Part shown: piece by piece, positions 7,482-16,519 of the stretch
Layout: each line of letters starts with the position of its first letter
Numbering within the stretch: position 1 is the stretch's first letter
Origin: Streptomyces roseoviridis
GTDB lineage: Bacteria; Actinomycetota; Actinomycetes; Streptomycetales; Streptomycetaceae
NCBI RefSeq assembly: GCF_039535235.1
Contig: NZ_BAAAWU010000001.1
Span: 2,480,001-2,544,000, forward strand
Length of the DNA: 64,000 bases
Direction of reading: 5' to 3'
The notes under the pieces: model-generated
What the model was told of the DNA's origin: nothing
Database searches by the model: none
What the model saw: the letters and a program-made list of their open reading frames with translations, nothing else
Program-made: the position numbers and the translations under genes

Positions 7482-9851
7482 GTGACCATCGCGCCCGCCG
7501 ATCCGGCCTCAGTCACCCCGACCGAGACGGCGAACGACGGCCCCGGGACCGCGCTGCTGCGCACCCTGACCGACCTCACCGCCGACCTCCCGGACACCGA
7601 CCCGGGCCGGGTCGCCGCCGCCGCGCTGCGCGGCCGGCACGCCGGCTCGGACGAGGCGGAACTGCGCGAGCTGGCCACCGAGGCCGCCGCGGGCCTGATC
7701 GCGGAGGACCCCGCGTACTCCCGGCTCGCCGCCCGGCTGCTCACCCGGACCATCGCCGAAGAGGCCGCCGGCCAGGGCGCGGTGTCCTTCTCCGCCTCCG
7801 TGGCCGTCGGCCACCGCGAGGGCCTGATCGCCGACCGCACCGCCGGCTTCGTCACCCGGCACGCCGCCCGGCTCGACGCGACGATCGACCCGGCCGCCGA
7901 CGACCGCTTCGGCTACTTCGGTCTGCGCACCCTCTACTCCCGCTACCTGCTGCGCCACCCGATCACCCGCAAGGTGATCGAGACCCCGCAGCACTTCATG
8001 CTCCGCGTCGCCTCCGGCCTCGCCGAGGACGACAGCACCCGCGCCGTGGACGAAGTGGCGGCTCTGTACGGGCTGATGAGCCGGCTGGACTACCTGCCCT
8101 CCTCCCCCACCCTCTTCAACTCCGGCACCCGCCACCCGCAGATGTCCTCCTGCTACCTGCTGGACTCCCCGCAGGACGAGCTGGACTCCATCTACGACCG
8201 CTACCACCAGGTGGCGCGCCTGTCGAAGCACGCGGGCGGCATCGGGCTCTCCTACTCCCGCATCCGCGCCCGCGGTTCGCTGATCCGCGGCACCAACGGC
8301 CACTCCAACGGCATCGTGCCGTTCCTGAAGACCCTCGACGCCTCCGTCGCCGCCGTGAACCAGGGCGGCCGCCGCAAGGGCGCCGCCGCCGTCTACCTGG
8401 AGACCTGGCACGCGGACATCGAGGAGTTCCTGGAGCTGCGCGACAACACCGGCGAGGACGCCCGCCGCACCCACAACCTCAACCTGGCGCACTGGATCCC
8501 GGACGAGTTCATGCGCCGGGTCAACGCGGACGCCGAGTGGTCGCTGTTCTCCCCGGCCGACGTGCCCGAGCTGGTCGACCTGTACGGCGAGGAGTTCGAC
8601 GCCGCCTACCGCAAGGCCGAGGCGGCGGGCCTGGCCCGCAAGACCATGCCGGCCCGCGACCTGTACGGCCGGATGATGCGCACCCTCGCGCAGACCGGCA
8701 ACGGCTGGATGACCTTCAAGGACGCCTCCAACCGGACCGCGAACCAGACCGCCGAGCCCGGCACCGTCGTGCACTCCTCGAACCTCTGCACCGAGATCAT
8801 CGAGGTCACGAACGACGGCGAGACGGCCGTGTGCAACCTCGGCTCGGTCAACCTGGGCGCCTTCGTCGACACCGCCACCGGCGACCTCGACTGGCAGCGG
8901 CTCGACGAGACCGTCCGCACCGCCGTCACCTTCCTCGACCGAGTCGTCGACATCAACTTCTACCCGACCGAGCAGGCCGGCCGCTCCAACGCCCGCTGGC
9001 GCCCGGTGGGCCTGGGCGCGATGGGCCTCCAGGACGTCTTCTTCCAGCTGAAGCTGCCCTTCGACTCGCCCGCCGCCCGTGCGCTGTCCACGAAGATCGC
9101 CGAGCGGATCATGCTCGCCGCCTACGAGGCCTCCGCCGACCTCGCCGAGCGCAGCGGTCCGCTGCCCGCCTGGGAGCAGACCCGCACCGCCCGCGGCGTT
9201 CTGCACCCGGACCACTACGACGTCGAGCTGAACTGGCCCGAGCGCTGGGCCGCGCTGCGCGAGCGGATCGCCGCCGTCGGCATGCGCAACAGCCTGCTCC
9301 TCGCCATCGCCCCGACCGCGACGATCGCCTCGATCGCCGGCGTCTACGAGTGCATCGAGCCGCAGGTCTCCAACCTGTTCAAGCGCGAGACGCTGTCCGG
9401 CGAGTTCCTCCAGGTCAACGCCTACCTGGTGGACGAGCTGAAGCGGCTCGGCGTCTGGGACGCGCAGACCCGCGAGGCGCTGCGCGACGCCAACGGCTCG
9501 GTGCAGGGCTTCGCCTGGGTGCCGGCGGAGGTCCGCGAGCTGTACCGCACGGCCTGGGAGATCCCGCAGCGCGGCCTCATCGACATGGCGGCGGCCCGCA
9601 CCCCGTTCCTGGACCAGTCGCAGTCCCTGAACCTGTTCCTGGAGACGCCGACCATCGGCAAGCTGTCGTCGATGTACGCGTACGCCTGGAAGCAGGGCCT
9701 GAAGACCACGTACTACCTGCGCTCGCGCCCGGCGACCCGGATCGCCCGCGCCGCCCAGGCCACCACCCTCCCCGTCCAGCAGGCGACGCCGGACGCCGAC
9801 GCACTCGCCTGCTCCCTTGAGAACCCCGAGTCCTGCGAGGCCTGCCAGTAA
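7482..9851 (+). CDS. nrdA: Class Ia ribonucleotide reductase, large (alpha) subunit
   Basis: A 789-residue enzyme that reduces ribonucleoside diphosphates to deoxyribonucleotides using a radical supplied by NrdB. Recognisable pieces are SSCYLLDS with its neighbouring KHAGGIGLSYSRIR, GTNGHSNGIVPFLK, SNLCTEI, and the two-cysteine C-terminal tail ESCEACQ that is re-reduced by thioredoxin-type donors. The GTG start at 7482 has GAGGGAGAG seven bases upstream. The first 100 residues do not show the usual ATP-cone VxKRDG-type motif. The gene lies behind a B12 riboswitch and overlaps nrdB by one base (TAATG), so it is co-transcribed and coupled with nrdB and nrdS. Confidence 0.96.
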   Translation: MTIAPADPASVTPTETANDGPGTALLRTLTDLTADLPDTDPGRVAAAALRGRHAGSDEAELRELATEAAAGLIAEDPAYSRLAARLLTRTIAEEAAGQGAVSFSASVAVGHREGLIADRTAGFVTRHAARLDATIDPAADDRFGYFGLRTLYSRYLLRHPITRKVIETPQHFMLRVASGLAEDDSTRAVDEVAALYGLMSRLDYLPSSPTLFNSGTRHPQMSSCYLLDSPQDELDSIYDRYHQVARLSKHAGGIGLSYSRIRARGSLIRGTNGHSNGIVPFLKTLDASVAAVNQGGRRKGAAAVYLETWHADIEEFLELRDNTGEDARRTHNLNLAHWIPDEFMRRVNADAEWSLFSPADVPELVDLYGEEFDAAYRKAEAAGLARKTMPARDLYGRMMRTLAQTGNGWMTFKDASNRTANQTAEPGTVVHSSNLCTEIIEVTNDGETAVCNLGSVNLGAFVDTATGDLDWQRLDETVRTAVTFLDRVVDINFYPTEQAGRSNARWRPVGLGAMGLQDVFFQLKLPFDSPAARALSTKIAERIMLAAYEASADLAERSGPLPAWEQTRTARGVLHPDHYDVELNWPERWAALRERIAAVGMRNSLLLAIAPTATIASIAGVYECIEPQVSNLFKRETLSGEFLQVNAYLVDELKRLGVWDAQTREALRDANGSVQGFAWVPAEVRELYRTAWEIPQRGLIDMAAARTPFLDQSQSLNLFLETPTIGKLSSMYAYAWKQGLKTTYYLRSRPATRIARAAQATTLPVQQATPDADALACSLENPESCEACQ

Positions 9852-10861
9852 TGACCGTTGAGAAGAACCTGCTCGACCCGGGCTTCGAGCTGACCCTGCG
9901 TCCGATGCGCTACCCCGACTTCTACGAGCGCTACCGCGACGCCATCAAGAACACCTGGACCGTGGAGGAGGTCGACCTCCACTCCGACGTCGCCGACCTC
10001 GCCAAGCTCACGCCGGGCGAGCAGCACATGATCGGCCGTCTGGTCGCCTTCTTCGCGACCGGCGACTCGATCGTGGCGAACAACCTGGTGCTGACGCTCT
10101 ACAAGCACATCAACTCCCCGGAGGCGCGGCTCTACCTGTCGCGCCAGCTCTTCGAGGAGGCCGTGCACGTCCAGTTCTACCTGACGCTGCTCGACACCTA
10201 CCTGCCCGACCCGGACGACCGCGCCGCCGCGTTCGCCGCCGTCGAGAACATCCCCTCCATCCGCGAGAAGGCGCAGTTCTGCTTCAAGTGGATGGACTCG
10301 GTGGAGAAGATCGACCGCCTGGAGACGCGGGCCGACCGCCGGCGCTTCCTGCTCAACCTGATCTGCTTCGCCGCCTGCATCGAGGGCCTGTTCTTCTACG
10401 GCGCCTTCGCCTACGTGTACTGGTTCCGCTCCCGCGGTCTGCTGCACGGCCTGGCGACGGGGACGAACTGGGTCTTCCGGGACGAGACGATGCACATGAA
10501 CTTCGCCTTCGAGGTCGTGGACACCGTCCGCAAGGAGGAGCCAGAGCTCTTCGACGCCGAACTCGAGCAGCAGGTCACCGACATGCTGAAGGAGGCCGTC
10601 GAGGCGGAGCTCCAGTTCGGCCGCGACCTGTGCGGCGACGGCCTGCCGGGCATGAACACCGAGTCGATGCGCGAGTACCTCCAGTGCGTCGCCGACCAGC
10701 GCCTGACCCGCCTGGGCTTCGCGCCGGTGTACGGCTCGGAGAACCCGTTCGGGTTCATGGAGCTCCAGGGCGTCCAGGAGCTGACCAACTTCTTCGAGCG
10801 CCGCCCTTCGGCGTACCAGGTGGCCGTGGAAGGTTCCGTCGACCTCGACGAGGACTTCTGA
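9851..10861 (+). CDS. nrdB: Class Ia ribonucleotide reductase, small (beta) subunit
   Basis: A 336-residue ferritin-like protein that houses the diiron-tyrosyl radical cofactor for NrdA. FEEAVHVQFY contains the E-x-x-H metal ligands followed four residues later by the tyrosine at the radical position. DETMHMNFAFE supplies the second E-x-x-H pair. The C-terminus, ending DLDEDF, is the acidic tail that docks on the alpha subunit. The ATG overlaps the nrdA stop, and the stop lies in the CTGA junction with nrdS. Length and motifs are those of a standard class I beta subunit. Confidence 0.96.
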   Translation: MTVEKNLLDPGFELTLRPMRYPDFYERYRDAIKNTWTVEEVDLHSDVADLAKLTPGEQHMIGRLVAFFATGDSIVANNLVLTLYKHINSPEARLYLSRQLFEEAVHVQFYLTLLDTYLPDPDDRAAAFAAVENIPSIREKAQFCFKWMDSVEKIDRLETRADRRRFLLNLICFAACIEGLFFYGAFAYVYWFRSRGLLHGLATGTNWVFRDETMHMNFAFEVVDTVRKEEPELFDAELEQQVTDMLKEAVEAELQFGRDLCGDGLPGMNTESMREYLQCVADQRLTRLGFAPVYGSENPFGFMELQGVQELTNFFERRPSAYQVAVEGSVDLDEDF

Positions 10862-11271
10862 CCGGCTCGGGGGCGCTGCCCACCCGGCTCGCGGCCGGTG
10901 CCGCCGCCGTGCTGACCGTCGCCGCGGGCCTGGGCGCCAGGTCCGCGGCGGCGGGCGACTGGGCGGTGTACGCCGGGGACGCGCTGTACACCGTGCTGGT
11001 CGGAGCCCTGGTGGTGCTGGTCGCGCCCCGGCTGCGGCCGGTGCCGGCGGCCGGTGCCGCCCTCGCACTGTCCTGGGCGGTGGAGCTGTTCCAGCTGACG
11101 GGCGTGCCGGCCGCGCTCGCGGCGCACAGCGCCCTCGTGCCCCTCGTCCTCGGGACCACGTTCAACGCCCCGGACCTCCTCTGGTACGCGGTCGGGGCGG
11201 CGGTCGTCTGGGCGGTGTACGGCGCTGCGCGGCGCCTCGCCCGGCGGCAGGGCGCCACGGCCGGGCACTGA
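10858..11271 (+). CDS. nrdS: NrdS, DUF2809 membrane protein of the nrdABS operon
   Basis: About 137 residues with several hydrophobic segments, including RLAAGAAAVLTVAAGLG near the start and LYTVLVGALVVLVAP in the middle, and the DUF2809-type GDALYTVLVG and ALSWAVELFQL patterns. Streptomyces nrdABS operons are known to carry this small third gene; its role is unknown. Upstream of the conserved part there is no in-frame ATG, GTG or TTG close by. A CTG at 10858 overlaps the nrdB stop in CTGA, four bases after GAGGA, and copies the usual ATGA coupling. I therefore place the start there, with moderate confidence. Confidence 0.75.
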   Translation: MTGSGALPTRLAAGAAAVLTVAAGLGARSAAAGDWAVYAGDALYTVLVGALVVLVAPRLRPVPAAGAALALSWAVELFQLTGVPAALAAHSALVPLVLGTTFNAPDLLWYAVGAAVVWAVYGAARRLARRQGATAGH

Positions 11272-11293
11272 CCTCCGGCCGCTCGCACACGAA

Positions 11294-11322
11294 GGGCCCC
11301 GCACCGGTGAGGTGCGGGGCCC
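11294..11322. terminator. Terminator between nrdS and def
   Basis: GGGCCCCGCACC (11294-11305) pairs perfectly with GGTGCGGGGCCC (11311-11322) around a five-base loop. It lies between two convergent genes and can serve both strands. No T-run follows, as is common in this GC-rich genome. Confidence 0.75.
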
Positions 11323-11343
11323 TGGCGCGTACGTGAGCGGAGG

Positions 11344-11973
11344 TCAGTCGTTGGGGACGACCGGGTAGCGCGGCGTGCCCTCGGACATCTGGCGCAGGGC
11401 GTCCTTGCGGTCGCGCTTGGACAGCTTGTCGATGTAGAGGAAGCCGTAGAGGTGGTCCGTCTCGTGCTGGAGGCAGCGGGCGAAGTAGCCGGTGCCGCGG
11501 ACCTTGATGTCGTTGCCGTGCATGTCCTTGCCGTGCACCTCGGCGTAGTCCGGGCGGGCCAGCGAGGCGTACGCGGTCGGCACCGAGAGGCAGCCCTCGT
11601 TGGAGTCGTCGAGGTGGCGGCGGTCGGCCGGCAGGTCCTGGAGGACCGGGTTGACCACGTGGCCGACGTGCCGGACGCCCTCGTCGTCCATGCAGTCGTA
11701 GACGAAGACCTTCAGGTCCACGCCGATCTGGTTCGCGGCGAGGCCGACGCCCTCGGCGGTGCGCTGGCTGGCGAACATGTCGTCGATCAGCTGCGCCAGC
11801 TTCTCGTCGAACTCGGTGACGTCCTTGCACTCCCGGTGGAGCACGGGGTTGCCGACGACCGTGATCGGACGCGAGGTGCCCCGCTCGCGGTGGGCGAGCT
11901 CACGCGCCTCGCAGTCCTCCGTGTCCACGACGAAGCCGTCGTTGATCTGCTCGTCCGTCTCCTGCTGAGCCAT
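11344..11973 (-). CDS. def: Peptide deformylase
   Basis: A 209-residue metalloenzyme that removes the formyl group from the N-terminal methionine of new proteins. All three family motifs are present: GVGLAANQ at 75-82, EGCLS at 126-130 with the metal ligand C128, and QHETDH at 169-174 with ligands H170 and H174 and catalytic E171. The common HEIDH is HETDH here. The N-terminal extension of about 30 residues is acidic and typical of some actinobacterial forms. The gene converges with nrdS across a shared terminator and is followed leftward by nothing on its strand. It may be expressed alone. Confidence 0.94.
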   Translation of the reverse strand: MAQQETDEQINDGFVVDTEDCEARELAHRERGTSRPITVVGNPVLHRECKDVTEFDEKLAQLIDDMFASQRTAEGVGLAANQIGVDLKVFVYDCMDDEGVRHVGHVVNPVLQDLPADRRHLDDSNEGCLSVPTAYASLARPDYAEVHGKDMHGNDIKVRGTGYFARCLQHETDHLYGFLYIDKLSKRDRKDALRQMSEGTPRYPVVPND

Positions 11974-12041
11974 GTCCGGCTTGGCCTTCCTGAAAACCCG
12001 ATTCCGTCGGGGGACAGCCTACGGGCCCGAACCCACCCGGC

Positions 12042-13022
12042 TCAGCAGACCTCTTCCAGATCACGCCACTCACGGCTGTCCGGGCTGTCCGCGACCCAGC
12101 CGTCGAGCAGTCCGCGGACCAGGCCCGCGGGGGCGGCGATGCCGCACTCGCGCTCCGGCACCCACAGCTCGCCGGGCGAGCGGTGGCCGAGCGGCCCGGG
12201 GTGGCCCGGCTCGCTGTGGTCGTGCGGGTCCAGGTGCTCGCCCTCGCCCTCGGCGCTGGGCATCGTCGACTCGGAGCAGGCCCGGCACAGCAGCCGTACG
12301 GAGGAGGACCAGTCCTCGGCGGCGAAGCCCGCGTCGGCGGCGAGCTGCTCCAGGGCGTCCCGGTCGGCCTCGGTGGCGGCCTCCAGGAGCACCACCCAGG
12401 TCGGCACCGGCGAGGGCGCCCACAGCTCGATCTCGTCGAAGACCGGGTAGGAGGGGCCGGCGCTGGTGGTGCGCTCGCCGTTGGGGACGCCGTCGTGGAG
12501 GACGACCTCGCCCCAGCGGCGGCCGGAGGACGGCAGCGGGATGGACAGCACCTCGATCCGGGCGGGGTCGAGCCGGCGGCCCCACACGACCTCGGCCTCG
12601 CCCTCCGGGGAGAGCCGCACGGCCGCGCTGCCCAGCTCCATGCCGGCCGGCTCGCCGGTGCCGGAGGCGGCGCCGGGGACCTTGAGCCCGTACGCCTGCC
12701 AGGCGCGGCGGGCCAGCGGCCAGTCCTGGAGCGCGGTGGCGGCGATGCCGACGTTCCACCAGTCGGGGGCGCCGGTCTCCTTGTCGAGCAGGGCCACGGC
12801 GCGCAGTCCGGCGGCCCGGGCCTGCTCCCAGTCGTGCCGGAACTTGTGCAGCAGGGCCAGGTTGAACCAGGACTCCGAGAGCCAGGGCTCCAGGTCCGCC
12901 GCGCGCGTGAGCAGCGCGCCCGCGTCCTCGTACCGGCCGTCGCCGATCAGCGTGAACGCGCGGTCGGTGGCCTGCCGCCACGAGGCGGAGGGCCGATGCC
13001 GTACCTTCCCGAAGATCCTCAC
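12042..13022 (-). CDS. Tetratricopeptide-repeat-like protein of unknown function
   Basis: A 326-residue soluble protein. Residues 15-110 form helical repeat units (for example WRQATDRAFTLIGDGRYEDA and WFNLALLHKFRHDWEQARAA) that look like two or three TPR motifs. The middle and C-terminal parts have beta-rich, acidic sequence with a cysteine pair LLCRACSE and another cysteine at the C-terminus. No catalytic motif is recognised. It is likely a protein-interaction factor. Convergent or divergent partners give no clear clue: def lies downstream on the same strand beyond a 68-base gap, and an HD-domain membrane protein lies upstream 79 bases away. Confidence 0.75.
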   Translation of the reverse strand: MRIFGKVRHRPSASWRQATDRAFTLIGDGRYEDAGALLTRAADLEPWLSESWFNLALLHKFRHDWEQARAAGLRAVALLDKETGAPDWWNVGIAATALQDWPLARRAWQAYGLKVPGAASGTGEPAGMELGSAAVRLSPEGEAEVVWGRRLDPARIEVLSIPLPSSGRRWGEVVLHDGVPNGERTTSAGPSYPVFDEIELWAPSPVPTWVVLLEAATEADRDALEQLAADAGFAAEDWSSSVRLLCRACSESTMPSAEGEGEHLDPHDHSEPGHPGPLGHRSPGELWVPERECGIAAPAGLVRGLLDGWVADSPDSREWRDLEEVC

Positions 13023-13101
13023 GATTCCCGCCTGCCGGTCGCTTCACCCTCTTGTTCGCATCCAACCATGCCCGGTCGGACACGCGCTCATTACCCATGG
13101 G

Positions 13102-14388
13102 TTACCCCGGAGGAGCAGGGACGACGCCGCCCCGCGCGAGAACGCGGGCGAGGGATTCCACGACCTCGGGGTGGTAGTCACGGGCGGTGCCCAGCCGGAG
13201 GCGTTCCAGGGCGTCGAGGCCGCCGCCCGCGCTGCCGGCGGCGAGGTCGTCGTAGTCGTTGACGGTCCGGACGATCCGGGCCGGGAGGGGCTGGTCGAGG
13301 TAGGGGTCGGCCTGGCGCTCGACGATGACGGCGACGGCCGCCGGGACGCCCGTCCGGCGGACGACGGCGCCGCCGAGCAGGGCGATCCTGCGCTGCTCCT
13401 CGGGGGACAGCAGGGCGGTGGCGCCGCCGGGGACCGGGTCGACGAGCGAGAGCTGACCGATGTCGTGCATGAGCGCCGCGTATTCGAGGACGGTGAGCTT
13501 GTGCCCGCACAGGCCGAGCTCCCGGCCCACCGCCCGGCTGAGCGCGGCGACCCGGCGGGCGTGGCCGGGCGGCGTGCAGCCGGCGACCTCGGTGGCGCGG
13601 GCGAGGGAGGCGATGGTCTCCCGGTTGGTGGTGCGCACGGCCGCGTAACGGCGGAAGGAGACCTGGGCGAGCAGCAGCGGTACGGCGAACACGGGCAGCG
13701 CCCACAGTCCGGCGGCGGCCACGCCGAGGGCCATGACGGCTCCGGTGGCGCAGACGGCGGAGCCGATGCCGAGCAGGGCGCGCAGCTCGTCGCGGAGCAG
13801 CGGGCCGTAGGGGGCGGGGGTGGCCGCGGTGCGGGGCGGCGACGCGCTGCGGGCGGCTTCGCGGGCACGGTGCAGGAGGGCGGCGAGGACGGCGTCGCAC
13901 AGGGCGGTGAGGAGGAGCAGCAGGAGCAGGAAGAGGGCGTAGGAGGGGCCCTGGCCCAGGTGGGCGGTGAGGGTGCCCGCGTTGTAGAGGGGCTGGAAGC
14001 ACAGGGCGGCGAAGCCGACGGTGAGGATGCGCCGGGCCATGTGGTCGAGGTGGGGCCCGCGGCCGCGGGCCACGTGCGGCACGGCGCCGACGAGGCCGGC
14101 GGTGACGACGACGGCGATGGTCTGGAGGACACCGTGGGTGGTGACCTCGCCGCCGTTCTGGCCGAGGAGGGCGTAGCCGAGGGAGCCCGCGGTGGCGAGC
14201 GGGGCGGGTTCCCGGTCGTCGGGCGGGGCGCCGCGGCGGGTGAGCTCGCCGAGGGCGATGAGGAGGCCGAAGGCGAGGGCGTTGCCGGGTTCGTCGAGGC
14301 CGTGCCAGAGGGTGGCGGCGACCGCGGTGAGGGTGAGCAGCAGGGCGGCCGCGTGGACGGCGCCGAGGGTGGCGCGCCCGGCCGTCAC
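13102..14388 (-). CDS. Membrane protein with degenerate HD phosphohydrolase domain
   Basis: A 428-residue protein. The first half has about six hydrophobic segments; the second half is an HD domain with EYAALMHDIGQLSLVDP carrying the His-Asp pair. The GYP loop typical of cyclic-di-GMP phosphodiesterases is absent: the equivalent stretch reads YDDLAAGSAGGG. It may have lost or changed activity. The ATG overlaps the stop of the upstream HD-GYP gene by four bases, so the two are probably made together and may act as a pair, for example as a heteromeric signalling phosphodiesterase. The function is inferred from domain type only. Confidence 0.8.
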   Translation of the reverse strand: MTAGRATLGAVHAAALLLTLTAVAATLWHGLDEPGNALAFGLLIALGELTRRGAPPDDREPAPLATAGSLGYALLGQNGGEVTTHGVLQTIAVVVTAGLVGAVPHVARGRGPHLDHMARRILTVGFAALCFQPLYNAGTLTAHLGQGPSYALFLLLLLLLTALCDAVLAALLHRAREAARSASPPRTAATPAPYGPLLRDELRALLGIGSAVCATGAVMALGVAAAGLWALPVFAVPLLLAQVSFRRYAAVRTTNRETIASLARATEVAGCTPPGHARRVAALSRAVGRELGLCGHKLTVLEYAALMHDIGQLSLVDPVPGGATALLSPEEQRRIALLGGAVVRRTGVPAAVAVIVERQADPYLDQPLPARIVRTVNDYDDLAAGSAGGGLDALERLRLGTARDYHPEVVESLARVLARGGVVPAPPG

Positions 14389-16313
14389 GCGCGGTCCTGC
14401 GGCCGGGCGGGCGCGGCGGACGGGTCAGGCGCGGTGTACGGGTCGGGCGCGGTGTACGGGTCAGGCGCGGTGGGCGTCTGGTCGTGCCGGGGCTCGGCGA
14501 GTGGGGACCGACGGGCCGGTGCGGGGGGCCTGGGCTCAGCCGGCGACGCGGTGGGCCCGGGCTGACGGGCCGGTGCGGAGTGCGCCTGCCCGTGCCGGGG
14601 CTCGGCGAGTGGGGACCGGCGGGCCGGTGCGGCGGACCCGGGCTCAGCCGGCGACGTGGTGGGCCTGGGGTCAGCCGGCGACGTGGTGGGCCTGGGGTCA
14701 GCCGGCGACGTGGTGGCTTGGCGGTGACGCGGCGGTGCGGTGGGCGCCTGCCCGTGCCGGGGCTCGGCGAGTGGGGACCGGCGGGCCGGTGCGGCGGACC
14801 CGGCCTCAGCCGGCGACGCGGGGGGCCCGGACTCACCCGGCGACGCGGTGGGCCCGGGCTCAGTCGGCGACGTGGTGGCTTGGCGGTGACGCGGCGGTGC
14901 GGTGGGCGCGTGTTCCCGCGGGGGCTCGGCGGTGGCCGGTACCGGTCCGGGCCGGGTGGCCGGGGTACGGGCGGGCGGCGTGCGCGGGGCCGGGACGGCG
15001 GTCTCGTCGGCGGTGACCCCGGTCTGCCAGCCGTGCCGGCGCAGCGCGCGGCCGAGCGCGGCGACCATGCGCGGATCGAACTGGCTGCCGGCGCACCGCT
15101 CCAGTTCGGCGAGGGCCGTCCCGACGGGGCGGGCCCGGCTGTAGGAGCGGGTGGAGGTCATGGCGTCGAAGGCGTCGGCGACGGCGACCACGCGCGCGTA
15201 CTCCGGGATCTGGTGGCCCTTGAGGCCGTACGGGTAGCCGCTGCCGTCCATGCGTTCGTGGTGGTGGAGGATCGCGGTGCGGGCCTCGTCGAGGAACGCG
15301 ATGCCGCGGACCATCTCGTGCCCGTACTCGGGGTGGAGCTCGATGATCCGGCGCTCCTCGGGGGTGAGCGGCCCGTCCTTGCGGAGCACGCGGGTCGGCA
15401 CGCCCAGCTTGCCGATGTCGTGGAGGATGCCGGCGAAGCGGACGACTTCCAGGCGGGCTTCCTCCATGCCGAGTTCGCGGGCGATCAGGACGGAGGCGCG
15501 GCCGACGCGTTCGCTGTGGCCGCGGGTGTAGCGGTCCTTGATGTCGACGGCCTGGACCAGGGCCCGGATGGTGGCCTGGTGGGCGGCGCGTTCCCGGTGG
15601 TACTGGGCGAAGCCCCAGCAGGAGATGTACATGGGCAGCAGGACGAAGAGGGCGGCGACCGGCCCGTGGCTGCTGCGCCACAACACGGCGGTCATCAGCC
15701 CGGCGAGCCCGTGCACGGCGTACGGGGCGAGGGCCCGGCCGAGCAGTCCGCGCCAGGCGGCACGCAGCGGGAACCCCTCGGCGGTGGCGCGGATGGCGCC
15801 GTCGAGGACCGTGAGCACCAGGCAGAAGGTGAGGGCGGTGGCGGCGGTCGGCAGCAGCACGTACGGGAAGTCGGGGGTGTCCGGGCCGCGTCCGAGGGCG
15901 CCGGGGCGCTGGAGGAACTGCCCGACGTGGGCGGCGGCCCCGACCGCGAGGGCGAGCTGCGCGGCCCGCCAGGCCCGGCGCGCCGCGGCGGGGGGCTGCT
16001 CGACGGGGGCGAGGACGGCCCCGGGCAGGGCGGTGAGCGCGGCGGCGGCGGGCGGCAGCAGCAGCGCGGCGGCGAGCAGGACCGGGAAGAAGGAGCCGGG
16101 GCCCGGAGCCGGGCCTTCGGCGGGGCCGCCGAGCGCCCGGGCGGCGCGGCGGCAGCGGGCCGGCAGTTCGCAGACCGCGTAGAGGGCGGCGAGCAACGCG
16201 ACGCTGCGCCAGGGGGTGTGCGCGCCGGGAAGCAGGGCGGGCAGGGTGCTCGCGGCGGCGCCGAGCAGGGCACAGCAGATCAGGACGCGCGCCGATCGCG
16301 GGACCACCATCAC
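14385..16313 (-). CDS. Membrane HD-GYP domain protein with repetitive C-terminal tail
   Basis: A 642-residue protein. Several membrane helices occupy the first 230 residues. An HD-GYP domain follows, with ILHDIGKLGVP and HHHERMDGSGYP, the motif of enzymes that hydrolyse cyclic di-GMP, and FDAMTSTRSYS as a further family signature. The last about 200 residues are a Pro/Ala/Ser-rich tail built from near-identical units such as SPLAEPRHGQ and TSPADPRPT. The family normally stops soon after the HD-GYP domain, so the tail is an addition encoded by tandem DNA repeats. The downstream HD gene overlaps it by four bases. Cyclic-di-GMP breakdown is plausible given the intact motifs. Confidence 0.87.
   Translation of the reverse strand: MMVVPRSARVLICCALLGAAASTLPALLPGAHTPWRSVALLAALYAVCELPARCRRAARALGGPAEGPAPGPGSFFPVLLAAALLLPPAAAALTALPGAVLAPVEQPPAAARRAWRAAQLALAVGAAAHVGQFLQRPGALGRGPDTPDFPYVLLPTAATALTFCLVLTVLDGAIRATAEGFPLRAAWRGLLGRALAPYAVHGLAGLMTAVLWRSSHGPVAALFVLLPMYISCWGFAQYHRERAAHQATIRALVQAVDIKDRYTRGHSERVGRASVLIARELGMEEARLEVVRFAGILHDIGKLGVPTRVLRKDGPLTPEERRIIELHPEYGHEMVRGIAFLDEARTAILHHHERMDGSGYPYGLKGHQIPEYARVVAVADAFDAMTSTRSYSRARPVGTALAELERCAGSQFDPRMVAALGRALRRHGWQTGVTADETAVPAPRTPPARTPATRPGPVPATAEPPREHAPTAPPRHRQATTSPTEPGPTASPGESGPPASPAEAGSAAPARRSPLAEPRHGQAPTAPPRHRQATTSPADPRPTTSPADPRPTTSPAEPGSAAPARRSPLAEPRHGQAHSAPARQPGPTASPAEPRPPAPARRSPLAEPRHDQTPTAPDPYTAPDPYTAPDPSAAPARPQDRA
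14400..14935. repeat. Coding minisatellite in the HD-GYP gene tail
   Basis: A 27-base unit (beginning TCAGCCGGCGACGTGG, encoding SPADPRPTT) is repeated head to tail near 14640-14720. A longer block beginning CGTGCCGGGGCTCGGCG recurs at about 14482, 14591 and 14752. All units are multiples of three and keep the reading frame, so copy number can vary without breaking the gene. Confidence 0.8.
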
Positions 16314-16460
16314 CCTGCCACGCTAGCGAGGCGCGGACGGTGCAGCGGGCGAGCGGGGGCGGATTCGCACCATCGGGTGATACAAGCCGATAGGCAGACC
16401 GACCGGTGGGCCGGGAGCGGAAGAAGCGGAACCGGAAGCGGAAGGCCGTCGGCGGGAAAG

Positions 16461-16495
16461 CCGGGAGCCGGGCGAGGATCTCGCCCGGCTCCCGG
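16461..16495 (-). terminator. Terminator of the sigR-rsrA operon
   Basis: CCGGGAGCCGGGCGA (16461-16475) pairs perfectly with TCGCCCGGCTCCCGG (16481-16495) around a five-base loop, 25 bases after the rsrA stop. The remainder of the 206-base gap to the HD-GYP start at 16313 shows no gene. Confidence 0.75.
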
Positions 16496-16519
16496 TCACG
16501 TGCGGGCGGCCGCTTCCGG

